DNA of 64,000 nucleotides from Microbacterium sp. EST19A (lineage in GTDB: Bacteria; Actinomycetota; Actinomycetes; Actinomycetales; Microbacteriaceae): positions 186,001 to 250,000 of the forward strand of contig NZ_JAHXYZ010000004.1 of NCBI RefSeq assembly GCF_019969685.1. Direction: 5' to 3'. Under the pieces are notes generated by a model. The model did not search any database. It was not told the origin of the DNA and saw nothing but the letters and a program-made list of their open reading frames with translations. The position numbers were made by a program, and so were the translations under genes. Below, in pieces: positions 1-8,659 of the stretch (the first letter of the stretch is position 1; each line of letters starts with the position of its first letter).

Positions 1-2949
1 GAGCCGCTGACGCTCCGATCGTGGACCGCACCCGGCGAGCCCGTCCCTTTCGACGAAGCCGTGGGGCAGTCCTTCGCCCCCTTCGAGGTCGGCACGCCCT
101 GGGGTCGTGCGTGGAGCACGATGTGGCTGCACGTGACCGGGGTCGTCCCGGAGGTCGAGGCAGGGCAGCGCGCCGAGCTGGTCTTCGATCTCGGATTCAA
201 CACGGCCGAGCCCGGCTTCCAGGCCGAGGGAACGGTCTACCGCCCGGACGGATCGATCGTGAAGGCGGTCGAGCCGCGGAACGCGTACGTCCCGCTGGAC
301 GGCGCTGCGGGGGAGCCGATCGATCTCTATCTGGAGGCGGCGGCGAACCCGGATGTCGCGGAGGGGTGGACGTTCGCGCCGACCCCGCTCGGCGAGTGGG
401 ACTCGGCGGGTGACGACCCGCGCTACGTGCTCCGCCAGGCCGATGTCGGCATCCTCGACGTCACCGTCTGGGAGCTGATCCAGGACGTCGCCGCGCTGCG
501 GGGGCTCATGGGGGCGCTCTCGACCGATTCGCCGCGACGCGCGGAGATCCTCCGCGCCCTCGAGCGCATGGTCGACGCGACCGACCCGGACGACGTCGCC
601 GGCACTGCCGCCGACGCCCGGGCCGAGCTCGCCGGTGTGCTCTCGCGGCCGGCATCCGCCTCCGCGCACGTCCTGCACGCGGTCGGGCACGCGCATATCG
701 ACTCGGCGTGGCTGTGGCCCGTCCGTGAGACGCAGCGCAAGGTCGCGAGGACGTTCTCGAACGTGCTGGCCCTGCAGCGGGAGGACCCCGACTTCGCCTT
801 CGCCGCCTCCTCGGCGCAGCAGTACGCCTGGATGAAGCAGTTCCAGCCGGAGCTGTTCGAGCGGATGCGCGGGGCCGTCGCGGAAGGGCGCTTCGTGCCG
901 GCCGGAGGCATGTGGGTCGAGTCCGACACCAACATGCCCGGCGGCGAGGCGCTGGCGAGACAGTTCGTGAGGGGCAAGAGGTTCTTCCTCGAGGAGTTCG
1001 GAGTGGAACCCCTGGACGTCTGGCTGCCGGATTCCTTCGGCTACTCCGCGGCGCTGCCGCAGATCGCGCGCGCGGCCGGATCGCGGTGGATGCTGACGCA
1101 GAAGATGTCGTGGAACGAAACGAACGTCATGCCGCACCACACCTTCCTCTGGGAGGGCATCGACGGCACCCGGATCTTCACGCACTTCCCGCCGGTCGAC
1201 ACGTACAACGCGCAGCTCACCGGTGACGAGCTGGCCAGGGCGGAGCGGCAGTACGCCGAGAAGGGCGCCGCGAACACCTCGCTCGTGCCGTTCGGCTACG
1301 GCGACGGCGGCGGCGGGCCCACCAGGGAGATGATCGCCGCGGCGGCGCGGGTGCGGTCGCTCGAGGGCTCGCCGACCGTGACGCTGTCGACGCCGCAGAG
1401 CTTCTTCGAAGCGGCCGAAGCGGAGTATCCGGTGCCCCCGGTGTGGGCGGGCGAGATGTACCTCGAGTTCCACCGCGGGACCTACACGTCGCAGTCCCGC
1501 ACGAAACGGGGCAACCGGCGCAGCGAGCACGCCCTGCGCGAAGCGGAGTTCTGGGCGACGGCCGCCGCTCTGCGCGGTGCGCCCTACCCGTACGCAGAGC
1601 TGGACGCCGCATGGGAGACCGTGCTGCTGCAGCAGTTCCACGACATCCTTCCGGGAAGCTCCATCGCGTGGGTGCACCGGGAGGCGGAAAGACGCTACGC
1701 CGAGGTGCTCGCCTCGACGGAGCACATGATCGCGGGGGCGCTGGCCGTCGTGGCGGGTTCGGGAGACACCGAACTGGTCGCCGACGCCGGGCCCTACGCC
1801 AGAGAGGGAACGGCGGCGATGGGGATCGCCGTCGTGCAGGGTTCGGGGTCCCCTGCGTCGGTCGCGCGGACGACGAACGGCTTCGTGTTGGAGAACGAGC
1901 ACCTCACGGTCTCGATCGACGACGCAGGTCTGGTGACGTCACTCGTCACCCGCGCGACCGGGAGGAACGCGATCGCGGCGGGGGAGCGGGGGAACCTGCT
2001 CCAGCTGCACCGCGACACGCCCAGCCGATGGGATGCCTGGGACATCGACGAGCACTACCGCCGTCACGTCGTCGACGTGACGGACGTGGTGTCGATCGAC
2101 ATCGTCCCGCATCCCTCGGCGGCAATCGTCTGCGTGGTCCGTGCGCTGGGGGGTTCACGGATCACGCAGGCTCTCACGCTCGCGCCCGACGGGCGCGCGC
2201 TCGACATCGAGACGATGGTCGACTGGCACGAGCGGCAGAAGCTCCTGAAGCTCGCCTTCCCTCTCGACGTGCACACCGATCGTGCGACGTCGGAGATCCA
2301 GTTCGGTCACGTGCATCGTCCGACGCATGTGAACACATCGTGGGATGCCGCACGATTCGAGACCGTGGCGCATCGCTGGGTGCACGTGGGCGAACCCGGC
2401 TTCGGCGTCGCCGTCGCGAACGACGCGACCTACGGCCACGACATCACGCGCTCTCCGAGTGCCGGCGGAGGAACGGCGACGACCGTGCGGCTCTCTCTGC
2501 TCCGTGCGCCGCTGTTCCCCGATCCGGAAGCGGACCAGGGCGAGCACACGTTCACGGTGAGCGTTCGGCCGGATGCGACCATCGCGGATGCCGTCCGCGA
2601 GGGCTACCGGCTGAATCTGCCGGTGCGCGCGCTCTCGGGAGCGGGACCGGTGGAGCCGCTGCTCTCCGTCTCCTCCGACGCCGTGGTCGTCGAAGCGGTC
2701 AAACTCGCCGAGGATCGCAGCGGAGACGTGATCGTGCGACTGTACGAGGCGCACGGCGGCAGGGCGACGGCGCACCTCGCGACCGCCTTCGACTTCGACA
2801 CGGTCGTCGAGACGGATCTCCTCGAGCGGCAGATCCATGCGTCGGTCGTCCGGGCTGTCGAGGGCAGGGACGTCGACCTCGAGCTTCGAGCCTTCCAGCT
2901 CGTGACACTCCGGTTCCGCAGCCCCGCGTCGATCCCCGCCGCAGGGTAG
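1..2949 (+). CDS. Alpha-mannosidase, glycoside hydrolase family 38 (5' end missing)
   Basis: The frame is open from the first base of the window and ends at TAG 2947-2949, so the true start lies upstream. About 980 residues are visible, close to the roughly 1000 of bacterial GH38 enzymes. The N-terminal jelly-roll-like part is followed by the catalytic domain, with the zinc-binding HAHIDSAW motif near nt 690 and WLPDSFGYS at nt 1021-1047, whose Asp is the family nucleophile. The C-terminal half matches the usual GH38 beta domains. There is no visible signal peptide, but the N terminus is absent. The enzyme should release mannose from alpha-mannosides in the cytoplasm. It faces the carboxylase genes tail to tail across a short hairpin. 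Confidence 0.9.
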   Translation, partial: EPLTLRSWTAPGEPVPFDEAVGQSFAPFEVGTPWGRAWSTMWLHVTGVVPEVEAGQRAELVFDLGFNTAEPGFQAEGTVYRPDGSIVKAVEPRNAYVPLDGAAGEPIDLYLEAAANPDVAEGWTFAPTPLGEWDSAGDDPRYVLRQADVGILDVTVWELIQDVAALRGLMGALSTDSPRRAEILRALERMVDATDPDDVAGTAADARAELAGVLSRPASASAHVLHAVGHAHIDSAWLWPVRETQRKVARTFSNVLALQREDPDFAFAASSAQQYAWMKQFQPELFERMRGAVAEGRFVPAGGMWVESDTNMPGGEALARQFVRGKRFFLEEFGVEPLDVWLPDSFGYSAALPQIARAAGSRWMLTQKMSWNETNVMPHHTFLWEGIDGTRIFTHFPPVDTYNAQLTGDELARAERQYAEKGAANTSLVPFGYGDGGGGPTREMIAAAARVRSLEGSPTVTLSTPQSFFEAAEAEYPVPPVWAGEMYLEFHRGTYTSQSRTKRGNRRSEHALREAEFWATAAALRGAPYPYAELDAAWETVLLQQFHDILPGSSIAWVHREAERRYAEVLASTEHMIAGALAVVAGSGDTELVADAGPYAREGTAAMGIAVVQGSGSPASVARTTNGFVLENEHLTVSIDDAGLVTSLVTRATGRNAIAAGERGNLLQLHRDTPSRWDAWDIDEHYRRHVVDVTDVVSIDIVPHPSAAIVCVVRALGGSRITQALTLAPDGRALDIETMVDWHERQKLLKLAFPLDVHTDRATSEIQFGHVHRPTHVNTSWDAARFETVAHRWVHVGEPGFGVAVANDATYGHDITRSPSAGGGTATTVRLSLLRAPLFPDPEADQGEHTFTVSVRPDATIADAVREGYRLNLPVRALSGAGPVEPLLSVSSDAVVVEAVKLAEDRSGDVIVRLYEAHGGRATAHLATAFDFDTVVETDLLERQIHASVVRAVEGRDVDLELRAFQLVTLRFRSPASIPAAG

Positions 2950-2969
2950 GGAAGCGCCGCGCGCTTCCC
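2949..2969. terminator. Hairpin between convergent genes
   Basis: GGGAAGCG and CGCTTCCC form a perfect 8-bp stem around a 5-nt loop. It starts at the last base of the mannosidase stop codon and ends two bases before the stop of the convergent gene. There is no T run, so it is a plausible bidirectional terminator rather than a proven one. Confidence 0.55.
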
Positions 2970-2971
2970 GC

Positions 2972-3214
2972 TCAGCCGGAGAAGCGTCCCCAGGGGATGT
3001 CGCGTCGGAGCGGTCTGCGCAGCGGGCGCTGTGTCTGCGTCCACGCCGACACGACCGGGTCGTCGGCCACGGCATCGGCCGATTCCGTCGCATACGCGTC
3101 GGTGATCACGGCGATGAGCGCAGCCAGCTCTTCTTCGTTCGCCGTACCGCGCGTGATCTCGAGGGTCAGCGGCAATTCATCCGGTGACGCGGGGGAAGCG
3201 GTCGGATCGGTCAC
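2972..3214 (-). CDS. Acyl-CoA carboxylase epsilon subunit
   Basis: An 80-residue protein. The middle (about residues 15-45) reads [20 protein letters not shown], the typical pattern of the small actinobacterial AccE/PccE family, and a basic C terminus ends in WGRF. The epsilon subunit binds the carboxyltransferase beta subunit and stabilises the acyl-CoA carboxylase holoenzyme. The GTG start at 3214 overlaps the TGA of the upstream beta-subunit gene (GTGA), so the two are translationally coupled. A longer upstream reading frame exists but lies entirely inside the beta-subunit gene and is not credible. Confidence 0.8.
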   Translation of the reverse strand: MTDPTASPASPDELPLTLEITRGTANEEELAALIAVITDAYATESADAVADDPVVSAWTQTQRPLRRPLRRDIPWGRFSG

Positions 3215-4800
3215 AGCGGGATGTTCCCGTGCTTCTTCGGGGGCAGCTCCGCCCGCTTGCCGCGCAGGGAGCGCAGCGCCTTGGCGATCGACACGCGGGT
3301 GTTCGCCGGCTCGATGATGCCGTCGAGCTCGCCGCGCTCCGCCGCGAGGAAAGGCGAGGCCACGTCGTACGTGTACTCGTTGGCGAGGCGCGTGCGAACG
3401 GCCGCGACGTCTTCGCCGGCCTCTTCCGCCTTCTTGATCTCGCCGCGGTACAGGATGTTGACCGCGCCCTGGCCGCCCATGACGGCGATCTCGGCCGTGG
3501 GCCAGGCGAGGTTGATGTCGGCGCCGAGCTGCTTCGAGCCCATCACGATGTAGGCGCCGCCGTAGGCCTTGCGGAGGATGACGGTGACGAGGGGAACGGT
3601 GGCCTCGGCATAGGCGTAGAGCAGCTTTGCGCCGCGGCGGATGACGCCCTCCCACTCCTGGTCGGTGCCCGGGAGGTAGCCGGGCACGTCGACCAGGGTG
3701 ACGATCGGGATCGAGAACGCGTCGCAGAAGCGCACGAACCGGCTCGCCTTCTCTCCGGCCTGGATGTTCAGCGTGCCGGCCATCTGCGACGGCTGGTTCG
3801 CGATGATGCCGACCGAGCGCCCCTCGATCCGGCCGAAGCCGATCACGATGTTCGGTGCGAACAGCGGCTGCACCTCGAGGAAGTCGCCCTGATCGACGAC
3901 GTGCTCGATGACCGTCTTGATGTCATAGGGCTGGTTGGCGGAATCGGGGACGATCGTGTTCAGCGTGCGGTCGGCATCCGTCGTCTCGAACTCGAAAGCG
4001 CTTTCGTACGTCGGCTGCTCCGCCATGTTGTTGTCGGGAAGGAAGCCGAGCAGGGTGCGCGCGTAGTCGATCGCGTCGTCCTCGTCCTCGGCCAGGTAGT
4101 GCGCCACTCCGGAGCGGGTGTTGTGGGTGTACGCCCCGCCGAGCTCCTCCATGCCGACGTCCTCGCCGGTGACGGTCTTGATCACGTCGGGGCCGGTGAC
4201 GAACATCTGGCTGGTCTTGTCGACCATGATGACGAAGTCGGTGAGCGCGGGGGAGTACACGGCGCCGCCGGCGGCCGGGCCCATGATGATGGAGATCTGC
4301 GGGATCACACCGGAGGCCCGGGTGTTCAGGCGGAAGATCTCGCCGTACTTGCCGAGGGCGACGACGCCCTCCTGGATGCGCGCGCCGCCGGAGTCGAGGA
4401 TGCCGATGCACGGCATGCCGCCGGCGAGGGCGAACTCCATGACCTTGATGATCTTCTCGCCGGCGACCTCGCCGAGCGAGCCGCCGAACGTGGAGAAGTC
4501 CTGCGAGTAGACGGCGACCGTGCGGCCGTGGATCGTGCCGACACCCGTGACGACCGAGTCGCCGTAGGGGCGCGAGCGGTCCATGCCGAAGGCGGTCGTG
4601 CGGTGACGCACGTACTCGTCGAACTCGACGAAACTCCCCGGGTCGACGAGGAGTTCGATGCGCTCGCGGGCGGTCATCTTGCCCTTGGCGTGCTGCTTCT
4701 CCTTCGCCTTGACCTCGGCGTCGACGACGGCCTCGGTGTAGCGAGCGCGCAGATCCGCGATCTTGCCGGCGGTGGTATAGAGGTCGGGCTTGTCCGTCAC
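3211..4800 (-). CDS. Acyl-CoA (propionyl/acetyl-CoA) carboxylase beta subunit
   Basis: A 529-residue biotin-dependent carboxyltransferase, normal length for PccB/AccD5. It opens with [12 protein letters not shown] and contains the acyl-CoA pocket segments GGARIQEG and [13 protein letters not shown] in the N half and the carboxybiotin segment with [12 protein letters not shown] in the C half. It would transfer CO2 from biotin on a separate alpha chain (not in this window) to propionyl- or acetyl-CoA. GTG 4800 is preferred because a -10 TAGGGT (4808-4813, minus strand) sits 7 nt upstream, which would give a leaderless mRNA. An upstream in-frame ATG (MPDARVES) lies inside that promoter. Substrate preference (acetyl, propionyl or longer) cannot be read by eye. 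Confidence 0.92.
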   Translation of the reverse strand: MTDKPDLYTTAGKIADLRARYTEAVVDAEVKAKEKQHAKGKMTARERIELLVDPGSFVEFDEYVRHRTTAFGMDRSRPYGDSVVTGVGTIHGRTVAVYSQDFSTFGGSLGEVAGEKIIKVMEFALAGGMPCIGILDSGGARIQEGVVALGKYGEIFRLNTRASGVIPQISIIMGPAAGGAVYSPALTDFVIMVDKTSQMFVTGPDVIKTVTGEDVGMEELGGAYTHNTRSGVAHYLAEDEDDAIDYARTLLGFLPDNNMAEQPTYESAFEFETTDADRTLNTIVPDSANQPYDIKTVIEHVVDQGDFLEVQPLFAPNIVIGFGRIEGRSVGIIANQPSQMAGTLNIQAGEKASRFVRFCDAFSIPIVTLVDVPGYLPGTDQEWEGVIRRGAKLLYAYAEATVPLVTVILRKAYGGAYIVMGSKQLGADINLAWPTAEIAVMGGQGAVNILYRGEIKKAEEAGEDVAAVRTRLANEYTYDVASPFLAAERGELDGIIEPANTRVSIAKALRSLRGKRAELPPKKHGNIPL

Positions 4801-4899
4801 GGATTCCACCCTAGCGTCGGGCATGACCGATCCGTTGGATGCTCGGCACAACGGGGCGGCTGATCCTTTGGCGGTCTCCTGAGTGCCGTGGGGCGACGG

Positions 4900-5904
4900 T
4901 CAGCTCTTCGGCGCGTCGGACGGCGGGGCGATGCCGGAGAGGTCGTGCCCGCCCGACAGGTGGTCGTCACCGTCGCCTTCGGTGAGTTCCGCGGGGTCGC
5001 TGTGGCTGCGCCGCGTGGTCACCTCGCCGACCTTTCGCCCGGCCCAGCCGACTCCCCGCGCGGCCGTGCCGGCGGCTCCCGCGACGGCGCTCCCGGCGAA
5101 CCGCGCGCCGCGCAGCATCCGCAGCTCCAGCTTCTCCGCACCCTCGACGGGCTCGAGTTCGAGCGGCAGGTGCACCGGCGCGGCACCGAAGGCCTTGTGC
5201 GATGTCGTCAGCACGCGTCGTCCGAGGATGTGGTTGCCGGCCCCGCCGACCGCCGCTCCGATGCCGAACGGAAGCGCCTTCCCGATGACCGACGCACCGC
5301 CCTTCGCCGCGAACTGCTTGACGAACATGCTCTTGAGCCGGTCGACCAGGGGGCCGACGGCCGCACGGGGGAGCGACTTGGTCACGAGCTCGCCCCAATA
5401 GGAGGATCGGCTTCCGCCGCGCCCGGCGACCTGACCGGCGAGCTGCCCGACCAGGTCGACGCCCTCCTTGCCCAGCATCAGGGTCATCACCAGGGCACGT
5501 GCGCGATCGGGGTTGGCGATCGCGATGCCGTGGACCTCGGCGACGGACTGCGCGAACAGAGCCGTCGATTCCACGAAGCCGACGGTCTCGACGCCCGACA
5601 GCGCGAGCGTGATGCCCGTACCGATCCCGGGGACGACGGCGGTCGCGCCGACGGCCGCACCGCCCGTCGTCACGGCCGCGAGGTAGCGCCGCTCGAGGAT
5701 GCGGATGATCTCCGCGGGAGTCGCGTGCGGATTGCGAAGCCGGATGCTGCGGATGTGGGCGAGCACGAGCGGTCGCTGGATGGACAGCACGCGGTCGAGT
5801 CCGCGCACCATCATCGGATGCTCCGGCGACCCCGTCGGGGGAACGCCCTTGTCCCAGGGGGAGTCGTCCGGGAGGGAGTGGATCTTGTGCACCTTGGGGG
5901 CCAT
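4900..5904 (-). CDS. EcsC-like protein of unknown function
   Basis: 334 residues. The centre (about 70-240) has Gly/Ala-rich hydrophobic stretches such as GGAAVGATAVVPGIGTG and a GGASVIGKALPFGIGAAVGG segment, the pattern of EcsC-family membrane-associated proteins. The family has no established biochemical role. The C-terminal 80 residues are polar and probably disordered. A -10 TAGGAT (5911-5916, minus strand) lies exactly 6 nt before the ATG, so the mRNA is probably leaderless. Family assignment rests on overall pattern only. Confidence 0.6.
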   Translation of the reverse strand: MAPKVHKIHSLPDDSPWDKGVPPTGSPEHPMMVRGLDRVLSIQRPLVLAHIRSIRLRNPHATPAEIIRILERRYLAAVTTGGAAVGATAVVPGIGTGITLALSGVETVGFVESTALFAQSVAEVHGIAIANPDRARALVMTLMLGKEGVDLVGQLAGQVAGRGGSRSSYWGELVTKSLPRAAVGPLVDRLKSMFVKQFAAKGGASVIGKALPFGIGAAVGGAGNHILGRRVLTTSHKAFGAAPVHLPLELEPVEGAEKLELRMLRGARFAGSAVAGAAGTAARGVGWAGRKVGEVTTRRSHSDPAELTEGDGDDHLSGGHDLSGIAPPSDAPKS

Positions 5905-5939
5905 GGCCTGATCCTACGAAGTCCGTCCGCGAAAACGCC

Positions 5940-5973
5940 GAAAGCCCGGCACCCTTGACGGGGCCGGGCTTTC
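5940..5973 (-). terminator. Intrinsic terminator after the nucleotidyltransferase gene
   Basis: A perfect 11-bp inverted repeat (GAAAGCCCGGC and its complement) with a 12-nt loop. On the minus strand it is followed by a T-rich tract, placing it as the terminator of the gene at 5985-6677. The promoter of the next minus-strand gene lies just beyond it. Confidence 0.8.
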
Positions 5974-5984
5974 GTGGGAGAGGA

Positions 5985-6677
5985 TCAGACGAACAGGTTC
6001 GCCCGCTCGAGGTCTTCCGCGAAGTCGACCTCGACCGCGTACAGGTCGGACACGTCCATCGGCTCGAGCAGCAGGCCGTCTTCGGCGATCGCGAGCTCGA
6101 GGCCGCGCTCGAAGTAGTCCTGGTCCTCGACGCGCTGCAGCTGACGCATGAACGCCTTCTTGTTCGACGAGGAGATGTAGTTGATGCCGACAGCCTCGCC
6201 GAGCCCGCCCTTGACGGTCTTGGACAGCTCGTCGATGAAGCCTTCGGCGGTGACCGTGTACTTCACTTCTTCGTCGCTCACCTTGGAGGTGTTGACGGTG
6301 ACGAAGGACTGGTCGCGCTCGATGTACGCGGCCGCGCGGCCGAGGATCATCGGGTCGAAGACGACGTCGCCGTTCATCCACAGCACGCCGTTCTTGCCGG
6401 TGGCGGCGAGGGCGCGGAGCAGGCTCTTCGAGGTGTTGGTCTCGTCGTAGCGCTCGTTGTGGACGTAGTTGACGGTGGGGAACGCCTCGATGATGGTCTC
6501 GGCGCGGTAGCCCACCACCGTGGTGATGCGCGCGTCGGAACCGAAGGCGGCCCGGATGTTGTCGTGCTGCTGGCGCATGATCGTGCGGCCGTCGCTCAGC
6601 TCGGTCAGCGGCTTCGGCAGCGCGCGGCCCAGGCGTGAGCCCATACCTGCTGCGAGAATGACGGTTTGAAGAGTCAC
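5985..6677 (-). CDS. NTP-transferase (sugar-phosphate/choline-phosphate nucleotidyltransferase type)
   Basis: 230 residues beginning with the nucleotide-binding signature AAGMGSRLGRALPKPL, which has the Gly-rich loop and catalytic Lys of nucleotidyltransferases. MNGDVVFD carries the metal-binding Asp, and there is a late VEVDFAEDLERA motif seen in MobA-like and phosphocholine cytidylyltransferase-like enzymes. It should activate a phosphorylated sugar or alcohol to an NDP form for cell-surface glycan synthesis; the substrate is unknown. The start is GTG with TAGGAG 7 nt upstream. It stands alone, with no glycan genes next to it. Confidence 0.75.
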   Translation of the reverse strand: MTLQTVILAAGMGSRLGRALPKPLTELSDGRTIMRQQHDNIRAAFGSDARITTVVGYRAETIIEAFPTVNYVHNERYDETNTSKSLLRALAATGKNGVLWMNGDVVFDPMILGRAAAYIERDQSFVTVNTSKVSDEEVKYTVTAEGFIDELSKTVKGGLGEAVGINYISSSNKKAFMRQLQRVEDQDYFERGLELAIAEDGLLLEPMDVSDLYAVEVDFAEDLERANLFV

Positions 6678-6928
6678 GAGTGCTCCTAAGGGGAAGTTGT
6701 GTTCACGGCCGGTTCACCGGCCAGACACCTCATCGTGCCGCGTTCATGGTATCGATTCCGCCTGGGAAGGCCCGGGGATCGATGGCCCCGTTGTCATTTC
6801 GTGACCGAGTACACACTGAATACTCAGGGTAGAGGATCGGGCGGGATGTGCGCGGAATCTTCGAGATCCGCGCGCAGATTGTTTCGCCACGCCCTTGGCT
6901 GGGGGCAACCCATTGATACCGTAGGACG
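6678..6928. promoter_or_regulatory. Divergent intergenic region with palindrome
   Basis: 251 bp between two divergent genes. A perfect palindrome, GGCCGG-TTCA-CCGGCC (6707-6722), lies in the leader of the nucleotidyltransferase gene and could be an operator or mRNA hairpin. At the right end TACCGT (6917-6922) lies 6 nt before the GTG of the ABC gene and is its probable -10. Nothing else is recognisable. Confidence 0.45.
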
Positions 6929-8659
6929 GTGACTCCTTCCCCTGACGACCGCACCGACCAGGTGGACGATTCCCAGACCCCGCCCCAGAAGGCGACTTCG
7001 GCGCGCACGCCCGCGCCGAAGCAGAGCTCGACGGGCCGCCCCGCTGCCAGGAAAGCTCCGGCGAAGCGCACCCCGGCGGCGAAGAAGACCACCGCGCGCA
7101 CGCCGGCGAAGGCTTCCGCCGATACCGCGGCACCGACCGGAGAGGTCGTGATCGAGCCGACCGTGAAGATGGTGATCGACGCGCCGACCGGCTCCGGCTC
7201 CACCGCCCGGACGGCCGCGGCAGCGCGGACCGCGGCAGCGAAGAACGCCGCCTCCCGCGCGGCGGCCGCGAAGTCGACGAAGCCCGCGACGGCTGCGGCG
7301 CGGGCGGCTTCGGCGAAGACCACGGCCGCGAAGACCTCGGCCTCGAAGCCCGTCGCCGGGAAGGCCGCAGCATCAAAGACCGCCGCGGCGAAGTCTGCGG
7401 CGGCGAAGTCAGCAGCCGCGAAGACGACGGCGCGCACCGCGTCGGCGCGCTCGACCTCCGCGAAGGCCGCGGCAGCGCGGGCCGCCGCGGCGAAGACGGC
7501 TGCGGCGAAGGCCGCTGCCGCCGAGAAGGCTGCTGAAGAGAAGGCCGCCGCGGAGGCCGCCGCTCTGCAGGAGCCCGTCCTCTCTCCGCCGACGGCTGCC
7601 GAGGACGTGGCCGTCCAGGAGCCCCTCCTCACGGAGCCCGCCACCCCCGAGACCGCGATGGAGGAGCCTGCAGTCGACGAGCCCGTCGTGGAGGAGCCTG
7701 TCGTCGAGGAGCCCGTCGTCGAGGAGCCCGTCGTCGAGGAGCCCGTCGTGGAGGAAGCATCCGTGGAGGAGCCCGCTTCCGAGGAGGCGGCGCAGGACGA
7801 GGCGGTCATCGATGCGCCCGATGTCGTCGTGCCCGGACCGGACTCGGCATCCGACGGCTCCGCATCCGCGCCCGCGCCCGAGGTCGGCGGTGTCGCGGCG
7901 ACCGAGGCCATCAGCATCCGCGGTCTCGTCAAGCAGTTCGGCGACAACCGTGCCGTCGACCGGATCAACCTCACCGTGCCCGCCGGCTCCTTCTACGGGA
8001 TCGTCGGTCCGAACGGTGCCGGCAAGACCACCACCCTCTCGATCGTCGCGGGGCTCCTGCGTCCCGACGAGGGCAGCGTGGTGATCTGCGGCATCGACCA
8101 GGCGAAGCAGCCTCTCGCGGCGAAGCGGGTGATGGGAGTGCTGCCCGACCGGCTCCGCACCTTCGACCGGCTCACCGGACGACAACTCCTCTACTACTAC
8201 GGTCTGCTGCGCGGGCTGGCCGCTGACGTCATCGAGAAGCGGGCCGCCGACCTCGCCCGCGCGTTCGACCTCGGCGATGCCCTGAGCCGCGTGGTCTCCG
8301 ACTACTCGGCCGGTATGACGAAGAAGATCATGCTCGCGGGAGCGATGATCCACTCTCCGCGGGTCCTGGTGCTCGACGAGCCGTTCGAGTCCGTCGACCC
8401 GGTGTCGTCCGCGGTCATCCTCGACATCCTCCGCGCGTACGTCTCGCACGGCGGCACCGTGATCCTCTCGAGCCACGGCATGGATCTCGTCGAGCGGGTC
8501 TGCTCCCGGGTCGCGATCATCGTCGGCGGTGAGGTGCTCGCCGAGGGCACGATCGACGACGTGCGCGCGGGTCAGACCCTCGAGGCGCGATTCGTCGAGC
8601 TCGCAGGATCCAGCGGTGAGGTGGAGGGGCTCGAGTGGCTGCACACGTTCTCCGACTGA
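6929..8659 (+). CDS. ABC transporter ATPase with long histone-H1-like N-terminal tail
   Basis: 576 residues in three parts. Residues 1-215 are Lys/Ala/Pro-rich with repeated AAK and ARTA units like the basic tails of actinobacterial HupB and topoisomerase I. Residues 216-320 are acidic and include a tandem 15-bp DNA repeat encoding VEEPV. From about 326 there is a complete ABC domain: Walker A GPNGAGKTT near residue 360, degenerate signature YSAGMTKK and Walker B VLVLDEPFESVD. The ATPase alone would be normal length at about 240 residues. Its partner permease follows and overlaps by 25 bp. The GTG start fits a leaderless promoter (TACCGT, 6 nt). The substrate is unknown. The tail is encoded without any stop and in the same codon style, so it appears genuine. 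Confidence 0.85.
   Translation: MTPSPDDRTDQVDDSQTPPQKATSARTPAPKQSSTGRPAARKAPAKRTPAAKKTTARTPAKASADTAAPTGEVVIEPTVKMVIDAPTGSGSTARTAAAARTAAAKNAASRAAAAKSTKPATAAARAASAKTTAAKTSASKPVAGKAAASKTAAAKSAAAKSAAAKTTARTASARSTSAKAAAARAAAAKTAAAKAAAAEKAAEEKAAAEAAALQEPVLSPPTAAEDVAVQEPLLTEPATPETAMEEPAVDEPVVEEPVVEEPVVEEPVVEEPVVEEASVEEPASEEAAQDEAVIDAPDVVVPGPDSASDGSASAPAPEVGGVAATEAISIRGLVKQFGDNRAVDRINLTVPAGSFYGIVGPNGAGKTTTLSIVAGLLRPDEGSVVICGIDQAKQPLAAKRVMGVLPDRLRTFDRLTGRQLLYYYGLLRGLAADVIEKRAADLARAFDLGDALSRVVSDYSAGMTKKIMLAGAMIHSPRVLVLDEPFESVDPVSSAVILDILRAYVSHGGTVILSSHGMDLVERVCSRVAIIVGGEVLAEGTIDDVRAGQTLEARFVELAGSSGEVEGLEWLHTFSD

Noticed and set aside
3184-4863. Long plus-strand open frame antisense to the carboxylase beta gene
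   Set aside because: The minus-strand carboxylase is unmistakable; the plus frame is its shadow.
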